DNA of 64,000 bases from Providencia rettgeri (GTDB lineage: Bacteria; Pseudomonadota; Gammaproteobacteria; Enterobacterales; Enterobacteriaceae), in assembly GCA_900455085.1 (NCBI GenBank), contig UGTZ01000001.1, positions 1,332,501-1,396,500 on the forward strand, in the 5' to 3' direction. The stretch's first letter is position 1. Every line of letters begins with the position of its first letter. Under the pieces are notes generated by a model. The model did not search any database. It was not told the origin of the DNA and saw only the letters and a list, made by a program, of their open reading frames with translations. The position numbers and the translations under genes were made by a program. Below are positions 1 to 9,282 of this stretch, in pieces.

Positions 1-8
1 AATCATGG

Positions 9-1442
9 TTATTTGGCTAATAGGTCATTTTTACGAGCTTGGTCATCCCATTGCGGAACGACAGTTTTTAAGAACTCTTGTTTCTCCGCGTTAATTTTTT
101 GCATATCTAAACCAATGGCTTGTTGTGCTTTTTCCTTGGTTGAAATATCTGGAATGGCAATTTCATGGGTGATGCCTTTTGAGCCTAACAGGCGAGCTAG
201 TTTAGTACGTGCATCTGCCGCTTTATCCATTGAACCACCTAACATACGTAGGCCTTCATCTGGTGCGTGCATATGAATACCGTGGGAGGCGATAGCTAAA
301 TCCCAGCGCCATTGTGCATGGCGAATATCGGTTAAAATTGGTTTCATTTCATCTTCTGTTGCGCCTGCATCCCATGCGGCTTTCGCTTCAAAGTGAGCGC
401 GAACCAATTGGTCTTCCGCTTTGATTTTCATCTCTTGGATAGCGACTTTACGTTCAGCAACCACATCTTGCAGTTGTTGTTTGCTTTGGGTATGGCAAGT
501 GCTACAGGTTTGTTCGAAATTGTCGAATGGATTACCAATTTTATGGCTGGTATACAGTTCGCCTTTCTCGTTTTGCAGTTTTGGCATATGGCAATCAATA
601 CAGGTCACGTTATTTTTGCCATGAATACCCGCACTCCAAGTTTCATATTCTGGGTGTTGGGCTTTTAGCATTGGAGCTTTCGACAGTGAGTTGGTCCAGT
701 CAGAGAAACCAATGTTGTCGTAGTAGACTTCCATATCTTCCACTTTGGTGCCGTTATCCCATGGGAATTTCACGGCTTTTTTATCACCAGAGAAATAATA
801 TTCTACGTGGCATTGGCCACACACCATGGACTGTTGGTCGAACCGGCTGGCTTTATCAAACGGTTTGCCAATCGCTTCCATTGCACGCTCTGCATAAGGG
901 CGAGAAAGTGTTAGCTCTGGTTTACCTTTTGCAAAATCCGCTGAGTCGGTTTTATGGCAATCTGCGCAACCTAAGACATTCACCACTTCTGGACCACCTT
1001 TTGCCCACTTACCTTCGAAATAGCCATCTTCGCCATGTTCTTGGATAAGCCTAGCCACATCGGGACTTTTACAGCTCCAACATGCCATCGGAAGCGGGCC
1101 ATCTTGGGCATCTTTCGGAGCACCAGTTCGTAAGGTTTCACGGACGTCGATGATGGCATAGGCGTGACCACGAGGTTTGTTGTAGTCGCGTGAGAATGGG
1201 TATCCAGCCCAGAGAACGACTAAGCGAGGGTCTTCCGCTAATGCGTCTTCTCGGTTTGATTGCTCGGATGTTGCTCGCCAAGAGTGGTATTGATCAGGGT
1301 GAGCAGCTTCGAAAGTTTCATTTCGTGCGTTGATGGTAGATGTACTATCTTTAGTCGGAGTTTGAGCATGAACAGAGGTAAAGAGAAATATTCCTGCAAC
1401 CAGACTCAATAAGCATAGTGCATTATTTCTTATGTTTGCCAT
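9..1442 (-). CDS. nrfA: cytochrome c552, ammonia-forming nitrite reductase
   Basis: Periplasmic pentaheme enzyme that reduces nitrite to ammonium with six electrons. The 477 residues match the family length. A signal peptide covers about residues 1-26. The catalytic heme site is the Lys-ligated C121-W-S-C124-K125, followed by four CxxCH sites at C159, C208, C281 and C313. The start is supported by GAGG eight bases upstream. An ATG on the minus strand at positions 4-6, just after the stop, could begin the next nrf gene (nrfB in E. coli order), but it is cut off by the window edge. The gene is divergent from the nap operon across an 806-bp spacer, which fits joint anaerobic control. Identity is secure. 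Confidence 0.97.
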   Translation of the reverse strand: MANIRNNALCLLSLVAGIFLFTSVHAQTPTKDSTSTINARNETFEAAHPDQYHSWRATSEQSNREDALAEDPRLVVLWAGYPFSRDYNKPRGHAYAIIDVRETLRTGAPKDAQDGPLPMACWSCKSPDVARLIQEHGEDGYFEGKWAKGGPEVVNVLGCADCHKTDSADFAKGKPELTLSRPYAERAMEAIGKPFDKASRFDQQSMVCGQCHVEYYFSGDKKAVKFPWDNGTKVEDMEVYYDNIGFSDWTNSLSKAPMLKAQHPEYETWSAGIHGKNNVTCIDCHMPKLQNEKGELYTSHKIGNPFDNFEQTCSTCHTQSKQQLQDVVAERKVAIQEMKIKAEDQLVRAHFEAKAAWDAGATEDEMKPILTDIRHAQWRWDLAIASHGIHMHAPDEGLRMLGGSMDKAADARTKLARLLGSKGITHEIAIPDISTKEKAQQAIGLDMQKINAEKQEFLKTVVPQWDDQARKNDLLAK

Positions 1443-2248
1443 AAAAAGGGCCTCGAGTAATTTTAGCCAGTCATCCCTTCATTTTTCGAGTTGTTGTTGT
1501 AATGTGACCTGTGACTCGAACTATTTTGGGTATCTTTTTGTTATTTAGGTTTGATAGCAAGCTTTCATCTGCTACCAAGACATTGCCAATTTATATGTGT
1601 AACAAAAAACCACACTAAAAATATTGTTTTTGATCAAAAGATAATTTGTAATAAGGAAATAGAATGTGAGGAAATAATAAAAAATAGGTATTATTGAAAT
1701 TGATATAGTTATTTTTCTGTAGTTTTAAACTGTTACTTTTAATAATTAATTAGTAATGATTCTTATTTTGATATTTGGCGTTATCTGATTTTATTTTGTT
1801 GATTTTAAAATAATTTTTTTATTTTAAATATTTGAGTGCTGTTTTTAAAATAAAGTTAGAAATGAAAGTTGTTTAATATCAAAAAAAATACAGATATTTT
1901 TTTGCTAAATGACATTGCATATACCACTTTAGTGGTAGTTTTGAGCTGGAATTATAATTTAAAAAATTAAAACTTGAGTTTAAATTAATAATACATATTA
2001 AAAAAATGTTAATAAATAATTAAAAAGGCCTACTTGCTTATCATTTTGGTGCTACTTTTAGCTAATGGTGAGTAAATAACGTAAATGTTGGCATTTCTAG
2101 TCGTATACGGGGAATTACCTCTTTTACCCACTTGGTAGTATGTATTTTTATAACCTCTATCGTTAATATTTCTCATAAATACACATATAAAAAATGCGGT
2201 TTATCAATACGTTTTAGTTTTTTTGTTGGCAATGTAAAGGAAAAAAAC
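1443..2248. other. divergent nrfA/napF control region
   Basis: Very AT-rich 806-bp spacer without a credible gene. A half FNR-like word TTTTGATCAAAA lies near 1627-1638, and NarL/NarP-like heptamers sit next to napF (listed separately). A stretch at about 1485-1532 ending CTCGAACTATTTTGGGTAT resembles the end of an ERIC element, but is too short to call. Confidence 0.5.
2116..2140 (+). promoter_or_regulatory. NarL/NarP-like heptamer cluster upstream of napF
   Basis: TACCTCT (2116-2122) matches the TACYYMT heptamer exactly. TACCCAC (2125-2131) and GGTAGTA (2134-2140) form a 7-2-7 inverted pair with a few mismatches. E. coli nap is activated by NarP and FNR, so the placement upstream of napF is sensible. 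This is a pattern match only. Confidence 0.4.
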
Positions 2249-2740
2249 ATGGTTGATCTCACCCGTCGGGGAGTATTAACTGGTGCGTGGCGTAGTGCAG
2301 CCCCAGTGGTTCGGCCGCCATGGAGTGGTAGTGAAACGCAATTTATCGAATTGTGTACCCGTTGCAATGCCTGTGTTGAAAGTTGCGAAACGGCAATTAT
2401 CCAACCAGGAGCAGGGGGCTACCCTGTTGTTGATTTTAAGCGTGGTGAATGTACATTTTGCTATGCATGTGCAACAGCATGTCCAGAACCTATTTTCCTA
2501 CCAAAACATTCCCAACCTTGGGATATCTCAATTTCGATTGGCCAAAATTGTCTTGCTTATCTTTCGATTGAATGTCGTCGTTGCCAAGACAGTTGTGAGC
2601 CTGAAGTCATCTCTTTTCGTCCGTCAATGGCCGGTATATACCAGCCAAAAGTAGAAACACCAGGTTGTACAGGCTGTGGTGCTTGCGTCGCAGGTTGCCC
2701 AGTTTCAGCCATTACCGTGGAGCATGAACATGCACAGTAA
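2249..2740 (+). CDS. napF: NapF, cytoplasmic 4Fe-4S maturation protein of NapA
   Basis: Iron-sulfur accessory protein of periplasmic nitrate reductase, thought to help mature NapA in the cytoplasm. The 163 residues (E. coli: 164) carry four ferredoxin-type Cys clusters: CTRCNAC, CTFCYAC, CRRCQDSC and CTGCGAC. The ATG at 2249 is chosen because AAAGGA lies seven bases before it and the protein then begins MVDLTRRG; a longer upstream reading of the frame has no family support. First gene of napFDAGHBC; its 3' end overlaps napD. Confidence 0.95.
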   Translation: MVDLTRRGVLTGAWRSAAPVVRPPWSGSETQFIELCTRCNACVESCETAIIQPGAGGYPVVDFKRGECTFCYACATACPEPIFLPKHSQPWDISISIGQNCLAYLSIECRRCQDSCEPEVISFRPSMAGIYQPKVETPGCTGCGACVAGCPVSAITVEHEHAQ

Positions 2741-3008
2741 CTATCAAGTGTGCAGTTTAATAGTACAAGTAAAAAGTGAGCGACTGTCTACTGTGGCCGA
2801 AGAAATTAATCAACTTTCCCATTGTGAAGTGGCGCTAAGCGCCCCGGAAAACGGAAAACTGATTGTGGTTGTTGAAGGGCAAGGTAGTAGAACGTTGTTA
2901 GATACTATTGATTTAGTACGCGATATTGACGGCGTACTAGATGTTTCGCTGGTTTACCATCAGCAGGAAGAGCAAGGTGAGGAAGATTATGAAACTCAGT
3001 CGTCGTAG
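2730..3008 (+). CDS. napD: NapD, chaperone binding the NapA Tat signal
   Basis: Small cytoplasmic chaperone that binds the twin-arginine leader of NapA and delays export until the cofactor is loaded. About 92 residues with the family's QVCSLIVQ start and the conserved end VSLVYHQQEEQGEE. The ATG at 2730 fits GGAG at 2719-2722; an in-frame ATG at 2724 is too close to that site. It overlaps napF by about 11 bases and napA by 20, so translational coupling is likely. Confidence 0.92.
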   Translation: MHSNYQVCSLIVQVKSERLSTVAEEINQLSHCEVALSAPENGKLIVVVEGQGSRTLLDTIDLVRDIDGVLDVSLVYHQQEEQGEEDYETQSS

Positions 3009-5475
3009 CTTTATGAAAGCCAATGCGATAGCGGCCGCTGCTGCGGCGGCCGGTATTGGCGCACCGAGCATTGCGAAAGCAGTGGTTGGTCAACAAGAAA
3101 GTATTAAATGGGACAAAGCCCCTTGTCGTTTTTGTGGTACAGGCTGTGGGGTACTGGTGGGAACTCAAAATGGTCGCATTGTGGCCAGCCAAGGTGACCC
3201 AGAAGCCCCTGTAAACCGTGGTCTAAACTGTATTAAAGGGTATTTCTTACCAAAAATTATGTACGGAAAAGACCGTTTAACGCAGCCAATGTTGCGCATG
3301 AAAGATGGTGAATATGATAAAAATGGGGAGTTCACACCGATCACGTGGGAACAAGCTTTTGATGTCATGGAAGAAAAAGTCAAAACCACATTAAAAGAAA
3401 AAGGTCCTGAAGGGATTGGTATGTTTGGTTCGGGCCAGTGGACAGTTTGGGAGGGCTATGCGGCATCAAAACTGTTCAAAGGTGGTTTCCGTTCTAATAA
3501 CTTAGACCCTAATGCACGCCACTGTATGGCTTCTGCGGTAGTGGGCTTCATGCGTACTTTCGGTATGGATGAACCAATGGGTTGTTATGATGACATTGAG
3601 CATGCTGACGCGTTTGTCCTTTGGGGTTCAAACATGGCAGAAATGCACCCAATCTTGTGGTCTCGTATCACCAACCGTCGTCTGTCTAACCCTGACGTGC
3701 GTGTTGCGGTGTTATCGACTTTCAAACACCGTAGCTTTGAATTAGCGGATAACGGCATCGTCTTTACACCACAATCTGACTTGGTGATCCTGAACTATAT
3801 TGCAAACTATATCATTCAAAATAACGCAGTTAATCAGGAATTCCTCGATAAACACGTGAATTTACGTCGTGGTGCAACAGATATCGGTTATGGATTACGC
3901 CCAACTCACCCACTCGAACAAAATGCGAAAAATGCAGGTTCTGATGCGTCTGAGCCAATGACATGGGACGAGTATAAAGTCTTTGTTGCAGAATATACGT
4001 TAGACAAAACCGCAGAAATGACCGGGGTTCCAAAAGATCAGTTAGAAGAACTCGCTAAACTTTACGCAGACCCTAAAACGAAAGTGGTTTCTTATTGGAC
4101 CATGGGCTTTAACCAGCACACTCGCGGTGTTTGGGCGAATAACTTAGCGTATAACTTGCACTTACTGACAGGAAAAATTTCTCAACCTGGTTGTGGGCCG
4201 TTCTCATTAACAGGCCAGCCATCAGCGTGTGGTACTGCTCGTGAAGTCGGTACGTTCTCACACCGTTTACCTGCGGACATGGTGGTTACCAATGAAAAAC
4301 ACCGTGAAAAAGTAGAAGGTGTGTGGGGGTTACCTGCTGGGACGATCCCTGAAAAAGTGGGTTTACACGCCGTTGCCCAAGACCGTGCTTTAAAAGACGG
4401 TAAATTGAATTTCTACTGGGTAATGTGTAACAACAACATGCAAGCGGGCCCGAATATCAACCAAGAGCGTATGCCAGGGTGGCGCGACCCACGTAACTTT
4501 ATCGTGGTATCTGACCCATACCCAACGGTCAGCGCATTGGCTGCCGACTTAATTTTACCGACAGCCATGTGGGTAGAAAAAGAAGGGGCTTACGGTAATG
4601 CGGAACGTCGTACCCAATTTTGGCGCCAGCAAGTTAAGGCACCAGGCGAAGCAAAATCTGACTTAATGCAGATGGTACTGTTTTCTAAACGCTTTACAAC
4701 GGATGAAGTGTGGCCTGAAGAGTTACTCGCGAAAAAACCTGAATTACGTGGTAAAACCCTATATGACGTGTTATTCGCTAACCAAGCTGTAACGAAGTTC
4801 CCTGTGAGCGAGTTAGCAGAAGACCAACTTAATGATGAGTCTCGTGAATTAGGTTTTTACTTACAAAAAGGGCTGTTCGAGGAATACGCTGGCTTTGGTC
4901 GCGGTCATGGTCATGATTTGGCTGATTTTGATGACTACCACAAAGCGCGCGGTATCCGTTGGCCAGTGGTTGATGGCAAAGAAACTCAGTGGCGTTATAG
5001 CGAAGGAAATGACCCTTACGTTAAGGCTGGCGCGGGTTATCAATTCTACGGTAAACCAGATGGTAAAGCGGTGATTTTTGCTCTGCCATTTGAGCCTGCT
5101 GCGGAATCGCCAGATAAAGAATATGACTTATGGTTATCAACAGGCCGTGTATTAGAACATTGGCATACCGGTAGTATGACACGCCGTGTTCCTGAACTGC
5201 ACCGTGCTTTCCCTGAATCTCTTGTGTTTATACATCCAATCGATGCGAAAGAGAGAGGTTTACGCCGTGGTGATAAAGTCAAAGTGGTTTCACGCCGTGG
5301 TGATGTGACCACGATTGTCGAAACACGTGGCCGTAATAGACCACCAAAAGGCCTAGTTTACATGGCGTTCTTCGATGCTGCGCAGCTAGTGAATAACTTA
5401 ACACTGGATGCAACCGATCCGCTTTCAAAAGAAACGGATTACAAAAAATGTGCCGTTAAACTGGAAAAGGTGTAA
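2989..5475 (+). CDS. napA: NapA, periplasmic nitrate reductase catalytic subunit
   Basis: Molybdenum (bis-MGD) enzyme that reduces nitrate to nitrite in the periplasm, taking electrons from NapB. The 828 residues equal the E. coli protein. A Tat signal (SRRSFMK) is followed by an Ala-rich hydrophobic stretch to about residue 31. The 4Fe-4S ligands are C46, C49, C53 and C81. The Mo-ligating Cys is C179 in ARHCMAS. The start at 2989 places the twin arginines at residues 5-6; the upstream extension of the frame is only the napD overlap. Confidence 0.98.
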   Translation: MKLSRRSFMKANAIAAAAAAAGIGAPSIAKAVVGQQESIKWDKAPCRFCGTGCGVLVGTQNGRIVASQGDPEAPVNRGLNCIKGYFLPKIMYGKDRLTQPMLRMKDGEYDKNGEFTPITWEQAFDVMEEKVKTTLKEKGPEGIGMFGSGQWTVWEGYAASKLFKGGFRSNNLDPNARHCMASAVVGFMRTFGMDEPMGCYDDIEHADAFVLWGSNMAEMHPILWSRITNRRLSNPDVRVAVLSTFKHRSFELADNGIVFTPQSDLVILNYIANYIIQNNAVNQEFLDKHVNLRRGATDIGYGLRPTHPLEQNAKNAGSDASEPMTWDEYKVFVAEYTLDKTAEMTGVPKDQLEELAKLYADPKTKVVSYWTMGFNQHTRGVWANNLAYNLHLLTGKISQPGCGPFSLTGQPSACGTAREVGTFSHRLPADMVVTNEKHREKVEGVWGLPAGTIPEKVGLHAVAQDRALKDGKLNFYWVMCNNNMQAGPNINQERMPGWRDPRNFIVVSDPYPTVSALAADLILPTAMWVEKEGAYGNAERRTQFWRQQVKAPGEAKSDLMQMVLFSKRFTTDEVWPEELLAKKPELRGKTLYDVLFANQAVTKFPVSELAEDQLNDESRELGFYLQKGLFEEYAGFGRGHGHDLADFDDYHKARGIRWPVVDGKETQWRYSEGNDPYVKAGAGYQFYGKPDGKAVIFALPFEPAAESPDKEYDLWLSTGRVLEHWHTGSMTRRVPELHRAFPESLVFIHPIDAKERGLRRGDKVKVVSRRGDVTTIVETRGRNRPPKGLVYMAFFDAAQLVNNLTLDATDPLSKETDYKKCAVKLEKV

Positions 5476-5481
5476 TTGCTC

Positions 5482-6192
5482 ATGCCCCAGAAAGCTAAGT
5501 CTCAACAGGCTAAGTCCCAGAATAGTCGTCGTCGCTTTTTACGCGATGTCGCCCGTACTGCGGGTGGGTTGGCGGCTGTTGGTGTGGTGCTGGGGCTTCA
5601 GCAACAAACTTCCCGTGCGAGTGGCGTTAAGCTTCGTCCGCCGGGAGCCCTTGATGAAAAAGCATTTGCCAGTGCATGTGTCCGCTGTGGACAATGCGTT
5701 CAAGCCTGCCCGTATGACATGTTGAAATTAGCGACATTGGCATCCGGTTTGGCTTCTGGAACGCCATACTTCATCGCCCGAGAAAATCCGTGTGAAATGT
5801 GTGAGGACATTCCTTGCGCCAAGGTTTGCCCAAGTGGTGCATTGGATAAAGACATTGAGTCGATTAACGATGCACGCATGGGGTTAGCCGTTTTACTCGA
5901 TCAGGAAAACTGCCTGAACTTTCAAGGGCTAAGGTGTGATGTATGTTACCGCGTATGTCCACTGATTGATGAAGCCATCACATTGGAACTTGAACAAAAC
6001 CACCGAACAGGTAAGCACGCGCGCTTCTTACCCACCGTCAATAGCAACTACTGCACGGGATGCGGTAAATGTGAACAGGCATGTGTATTGGAAGAGGCAG
6101 CTATCAAGGTATTACCAAGGTCGCTGGCGAAAGGTGAGTTAGGACACCATTACCGCTTTGGTTGGCTGGAGGGTAACAATGGCGAATCGTAA
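5482..6192 (+). CDS. napG: NapG, Tat-exported ferredoxin of the quinol branch
   Basis: Periplasmic iron-sulfur protein working with NapH to pass electrons from quinol toward NapC/NapB. 236 residues with a Tat leader (SRRRFLRD at about 15-22) and four 4Fe-4S motifs: CVRCGQC, CEMCEDIPC, CLNFQGLRCDVC and CTGCGKC. The ATG at 5482 lies seven bases after the napA stop with AAGGTG upstream; the TTG at 5476 is a less likely start. The end overlaps napH. Confidence 0.95.
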   Translation: MPQKAKSQQAKSQNSRRRFLRDVARTAGGLAAVGVVLGLQQQTSRASGVKLRPPGALDEKAFASACVRCGQCVQACPYDMLKLATLASGLASGTPYFIARENPCEMCEDIPCAKVCPSGALDKDIESINDARMGLAVLLDQENCLNFQGLRCDVCYRVCPLIDEAITLELEQNHRTGKHARFLPTVNSNYCTGCGKCEQACVLEEAAIKVLPRSLAKGELGHHYRFGWLEGNNGES

Positions 6193-7042
6193 ACGTGATG
6201 CCGGACGTGAAGCTCAGGCAAAAAAAGGCTGGTGGCAGAGCCACAAATGGTTGGTGTTTAGACGTATAAGCCAATTGCTGGTGTTAGCGATGTTCTTGAG
6301 TGGGCCATGGTTTGGGGTATGGATTTTACATGGTAACTACAGCAGTAGCTTATTGTTAGACACCGTACCTTTGACTGACCCATTAATCACCTTAGAGAGC
6401 TTAGCAAGTGGTTACTTACCGGGGATCTCAGCATTAGTTGGGGCTGCTATCGTATTCGGGGTTTATGCACTGCTGGGTAAGCGCATTTTCTGTAGTTGGG
6501 TCTGTCCTGTAAACCCAGTGACGGATGCGGCGGCGTGGTTAAGACGTAAATTTGATTTTAACCAATCCGCAACAATACCGCGCAATATTCGCTATGTATT
6601 GCTGGTCGTGATCCTGATCGGTTCTGCTATTACAGGTACCTTACTTTGGGAATGGCTTAATCCAGTTTCATTAATGGGGCGCAGTTTAATTTTTGGTTTT
6701 GGCAGCGGTGCATTGGTTTTAGTTGCACTGTTTTTATTCGATTTATTAGTTGTGGAACATGGTTGGTGCGGTCACCTTTGCCCATTAGGTGCGCTATATG
6801 GCGTGGCAGGGTGCAAGGGCGCATTGGTTGTTACAGCGGAAAATAAAGAAAACTGTAGCCGTTGTATGGACTGTTTCCACATTTGTCCGGAGCCGCAAGT
6901 TCTGCGCGCACCGGTCCTAGATAAACAAGCTCCAGCGCAGATATCCGATAAAGATTGCATCACTTGCGGTCGTTGCATCGATGTTTGTTCTGAGGATGTT
7001 TTTAAAATAACACTAAGATGGAGTTCGGGAGCAAAATCATGA
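6179..7042 (+). CDS. napH: NapH, membrane ferredoxin quinol dehydrogenase subunit
   Basis: Inner-membrane polyferredoxin that oxidises quinol together with NapG. 287 residues, as in E. coli. About four transmembrane segments carry the CxxxCP motifs CSWVCP and CGHLCP; two C-terminal 4Fe-4S sites follow (CSRCMDC and CITCGRC). The ATG at 6179 sits inside the last codons of napG. Its TGA overlaps the napB ATG. Confidence 0.96.
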   Translation: MANRKRDAGREAQAKKGWWQSHKWLVFRRISQLLVLAMFLSGPWFGVWILHGNYSSSLLLDTVPLTDPLITLESLASGYLPGISALVGAAIVFGVYALLGKRIFCSWVCPVNPVTDAAAWLRRKFDFNQSATIPRNIRYVLLVVILIGSAITGTLLWEWLNPVSLMGRSLIFGFGSGALVLVALFLFDLLVVEHGWCGHLCPLGALYGVAGCKGALVVTAENKENCSRCMDCFHICPEPQVLRAPVLDKQAPAQISDKDCITCGRCIDVCSEDVFKITLRWSSGAKS

Positions 7043-7488
7043 AAAATCCTGTCCTGAAAAAGACGATCAGCCGTTGGGTGGCTGGAATGGCCTTTGTTGT
7101 AAGCAGTCTTGTTTGGGCTGCTAATGGTGTAGACCTGACCCAATCACCAGAAGTATCCGGTACGTCAGAAGGAAGCATTCATATTCCGAAAGAGCAAGAA
7201 AGAATGGCATTAAACTATGTGAATCAACCACCAATGATCCCACATAGTGTTGAAGGTTATCAAATTACCACCAATACTAATCGTTGCTTGCAATGCCATG
7301 GTGTGGAAAATTACCGCACGACAGGGGCACCAAGAGTCAGCCCAACGCACTTTATGGATGCAACAGGCAAAGTCCTTGGCGAAGTTGCACCAAATCGCTA
7401 CTTCTGTTTACAGTGCCACGTGCCTCAGTCAGACACAGCACCGATTGTTGATAACACATTTACCCCATCCAAAGGTTTTGGGAAATAA
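7039..7488 (+). CDS. napB: NapB, diheme electron-transfer subunit
   Basis: Periplasmic small subunit that hands electrons to NapA. 149 residues, the E. coli length. A signal peptide ends near WAA (about residue 30), and two heme sites are visible, CLQCHG and CLQCHV. The ATG overlaps the napH stop (ATGA). The alternative upstream ATG at 7018 would add seven residues and has no family support. Confidence 0.95.
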   Translation: MKNPVLKKTISRWVAGMAFVVSSLVWAANGVDLTQSPEVSGTSEGSIHIPKEQERMALNYVNQPPMIPHSVEGYQITTNTNRCLQCHGVENYRTTGAPRVSPTHFMDATGKVLGEVAPNRYFCLQCHVPQSDTAPIVDNTFTPSKGFGK

Positions 7489-7497
7489 GGGGGAATT

Positions 7498-8136
7498 ATG
7501 TCAAATAACAATGATAAGCAAACAAATGATGACAAGCCGAAGAAAAAGGGCTTGTTTGGGTTAATCGGCAGAGTATGGCGCTGGTGGCGTAGGCCAAGCC
7601 GATTAGCATTAGGAACCTTATTGCTGATTGGTTTCGTGAGTGGTGTTATTTTCTGGGGCGGCTTCAATACCGGTATGGAAATGGCCAATACGGAAGAGTT
7701 CTGTATTAGCTGCCATGAAATGCGTGAGAATGTCTATGAAGAATATATGGATACTATTCACTATACTAACCGTAGTGGTGTCCGCGCAACTTGCCCTGAT
7801 TGTCACGTACCGCATGAGTTTGGCCCCAAAATGGTGCGTAAAATTCAAGCGAGTAAGGAGTTATACGGAAAAATTTTTGGCATCATTGATACGCCACAAA
7901 AATTTGAAGACCATCGGTTAGCGATGGCGCAAAGTGAGTGGCGACGAATGAAAAATAACGACTCACAAGAGTGTCGTAACTGCCATAACTTTGAGTATAT
8001 GGACTTTACAGCACAAAAAGGAGTTGCAGCCAAAATGCATGACCAAGCCATCACGGATGGTAAAACCTGCATTGACTGCCATAAAGGGATCGCCCATAAG
8101 TTGCCGGACATGCGTGAAGTTGAACCTGGCTTTTAA
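7498..8136 (+). CDS. napC: NapC, tetraheme quinol dehydrogenase (NapC/NirT)
   Basis: Membrane-anchored tetraheme cytochrome that oxidises quinol for NapAB. The N-terminus is Lys-rich and cytoplasmic, with one transmembrane helix at about residues 38-60. Four heme sites follow: CISCH, CPDCH, CRNCH and CIDCH. At 212 residues it is about a dozen longer than E. coli NapC, because of the polar N-terminal extension. GGGGGA precedes the ATG. Confidence 0.96.
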   Translation: MSNNNDKQTNDDKPKKKGLFGLIGRVWRWWRRPSRLALGTLLLIGFVSGVIFWGGFNTGMEMANTEEFCISCHEMRENVYEEYMDTIHYTNRSGVRATCPDCHVPHEFGPKMVRKIQASKELYGKIFGIIDTPQKFEDHRLAMAQSEWRRMKNNDSQECRNCHNFEYMDFTAQKGVAAKMHDQAITDGKTCIDCHKGIAHKLPDMREVEPGF

Positions 8137-8333
8137 TTCAAGGTAATCATTTTATGATGAGTTACATCGATGAATTATAAGTAATGATCAATAAATAGGC
8201 TGGTTATGCGTTTGAGTATGATCAGCCTAAGTTATATTTGTGTTAAATCAATATATTTGCTTTTTTAATGTGTATTGTATGATGCTGTCACGCAGCATTT
8301 ACTAACAATATAATAAATCAGGGTAATTAAACT
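8137..8333. other. napC-ccmC spacer where ccmAB would be expected
   Basis: 197 bases without an open frame resembling ccmA or ccmB, the two genes that sit here in E. coli. Two hairpins are visible: TAGGCTG/CAGCCTA (about 8196-8229) and ATGCTG/CAGCAT (about 8281-8297). These could end the nap transcript and mark a separate ccm promoter. Confidence 0.6.
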
Positions 8334-9073
8334 ATGTGGAAAAAGCTTCATCAACTAGCCATCCCAGTCAACCTTTATCGGTTATGTGGGCGTCTAATAC
8401 CGTGGTTTATTATATTGAGTGTAATTTGTTTAGCGGTGGGATGGATTTGGGGATTTGGTTTTGCGCCAACCGATAAAGTTCAAAGCCAAAGCTATCGTAT
8501 TATGTATATTCATGTTCCTGCCGCAATGTGGTCGATGGGAATTTATGCCACGATGGCCATTACTGCTTTTGTTGGCTAGTCTGGCAAATGAAAGTCTCGG
8601 AATTGGCGATAGCGGCGATGGCACCAATAGGGGCGGTATTTACCTTTATTGCATTAGTTACAGGTGCGACATGGGGTAAACCAATGTGGGGTGCATGGTG
8701 GGTATGGGATGCACGTTTAACCTCTGAATTAATTCTATTTTTTCTGTATGTGGGGATTATTGCTTTATGGCATGCGTTTGATGACCGTCGCACCGCAGGA
8801 AAGGCCGCTGCAATTTTAGTATTAATTGGTGTGATTAACTTACCTATCATTCATTATTCAGTTGAATGGTGGCAAACCTTGCACCAACCTTCGACTCGCA
8901 TGCAAGAAAGCATCAACCCTGCTATGCGTACACCACTTCGTTTAGCCATCCTTGGTTACCTATTTCTTTTTATCTCATTAACGTTAATCCGTTTACGTAG
9001 CCAATTATTGATGTTAGAACGTAACCGTCCATGGGTATTAGATATTGTGAATAAAAAAGGACGTCAATCATGA
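8334..9073 (+). pseudogene. ccmC: CcmC heme-handling protein, one-base frameshift
   Basis: CcmC loads heme onto CcmE in the inner membrane. Both halves align well with the E. coli protein: residues 1-82 run to AITAFVG, then the frame hits TAG. One base later the other frame continues with LVWQMK and includes the tryptophan-rich WGAWWVWDARLTSEL motif and a family-like C-terminus. A single missing base at about 8575-8578 explains everything. CcmC is needed for all c-type cytochromes, including the many intact ones here, so a sequence error is likelier than a real null. The stop overlaps ccmD. Confidence 0.9.
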
Positions 9074-9282
9074 CTAGCGCATTTGCATCTTGGAGTGAAT
9101 TTTGGGCGATGGGCGGCTATGGTTTTTATGTATGGCTGGCGGTTGCGCTGACATTAATACCTATTTTGTTACTCTGTTTGCATACGTATATACAAAGAAA
9201 AATGATAATAAATGCAATTATTCAACAGCAAGCTCGTGAAGTCAGGCAAAAAGCAGCAAGAGCGCGTAGGGAGGGAGTGTGA
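9070..9282 (+). CDS. ccmD: CcmD, small membrane protein of heme export
   Basis: Small inner-membrane protein that stabilises the CcmC-CcmE complex and aids release of holo-CcmE. 70 residues with one transmembrane helix (about 15-38), then a basic tail rich in Arg, Lys and Gln, as in the family. ATGA overlap with ccmC and GTGTGA overlap with the GTG start of ccmE. Confidence 0.9.
   Translation: MTSAFASWSEFWAMGGYGFYVWLAVALTLIPILLLCLHTYIQRKMIINAIIQQQAREVRQKAARARREGV

Noticed and set aside
527..1048. Long plus-strand frame opposite nrfA
   Set aside because: Shadow of the antisense strand of a secure gene; similar shadows opposite ccmF, mgtE and iolC were also dropped.
1485..1532. ERIC fragment upstream of nrfA
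   Set aside because: Only one end-like stretch is visible; too short and diverged to call.
8334..8579. ccmC first half as a separate small protein
   Set aside because: The next frame continues the CcmC sequence without a gap; a single base explains the split.
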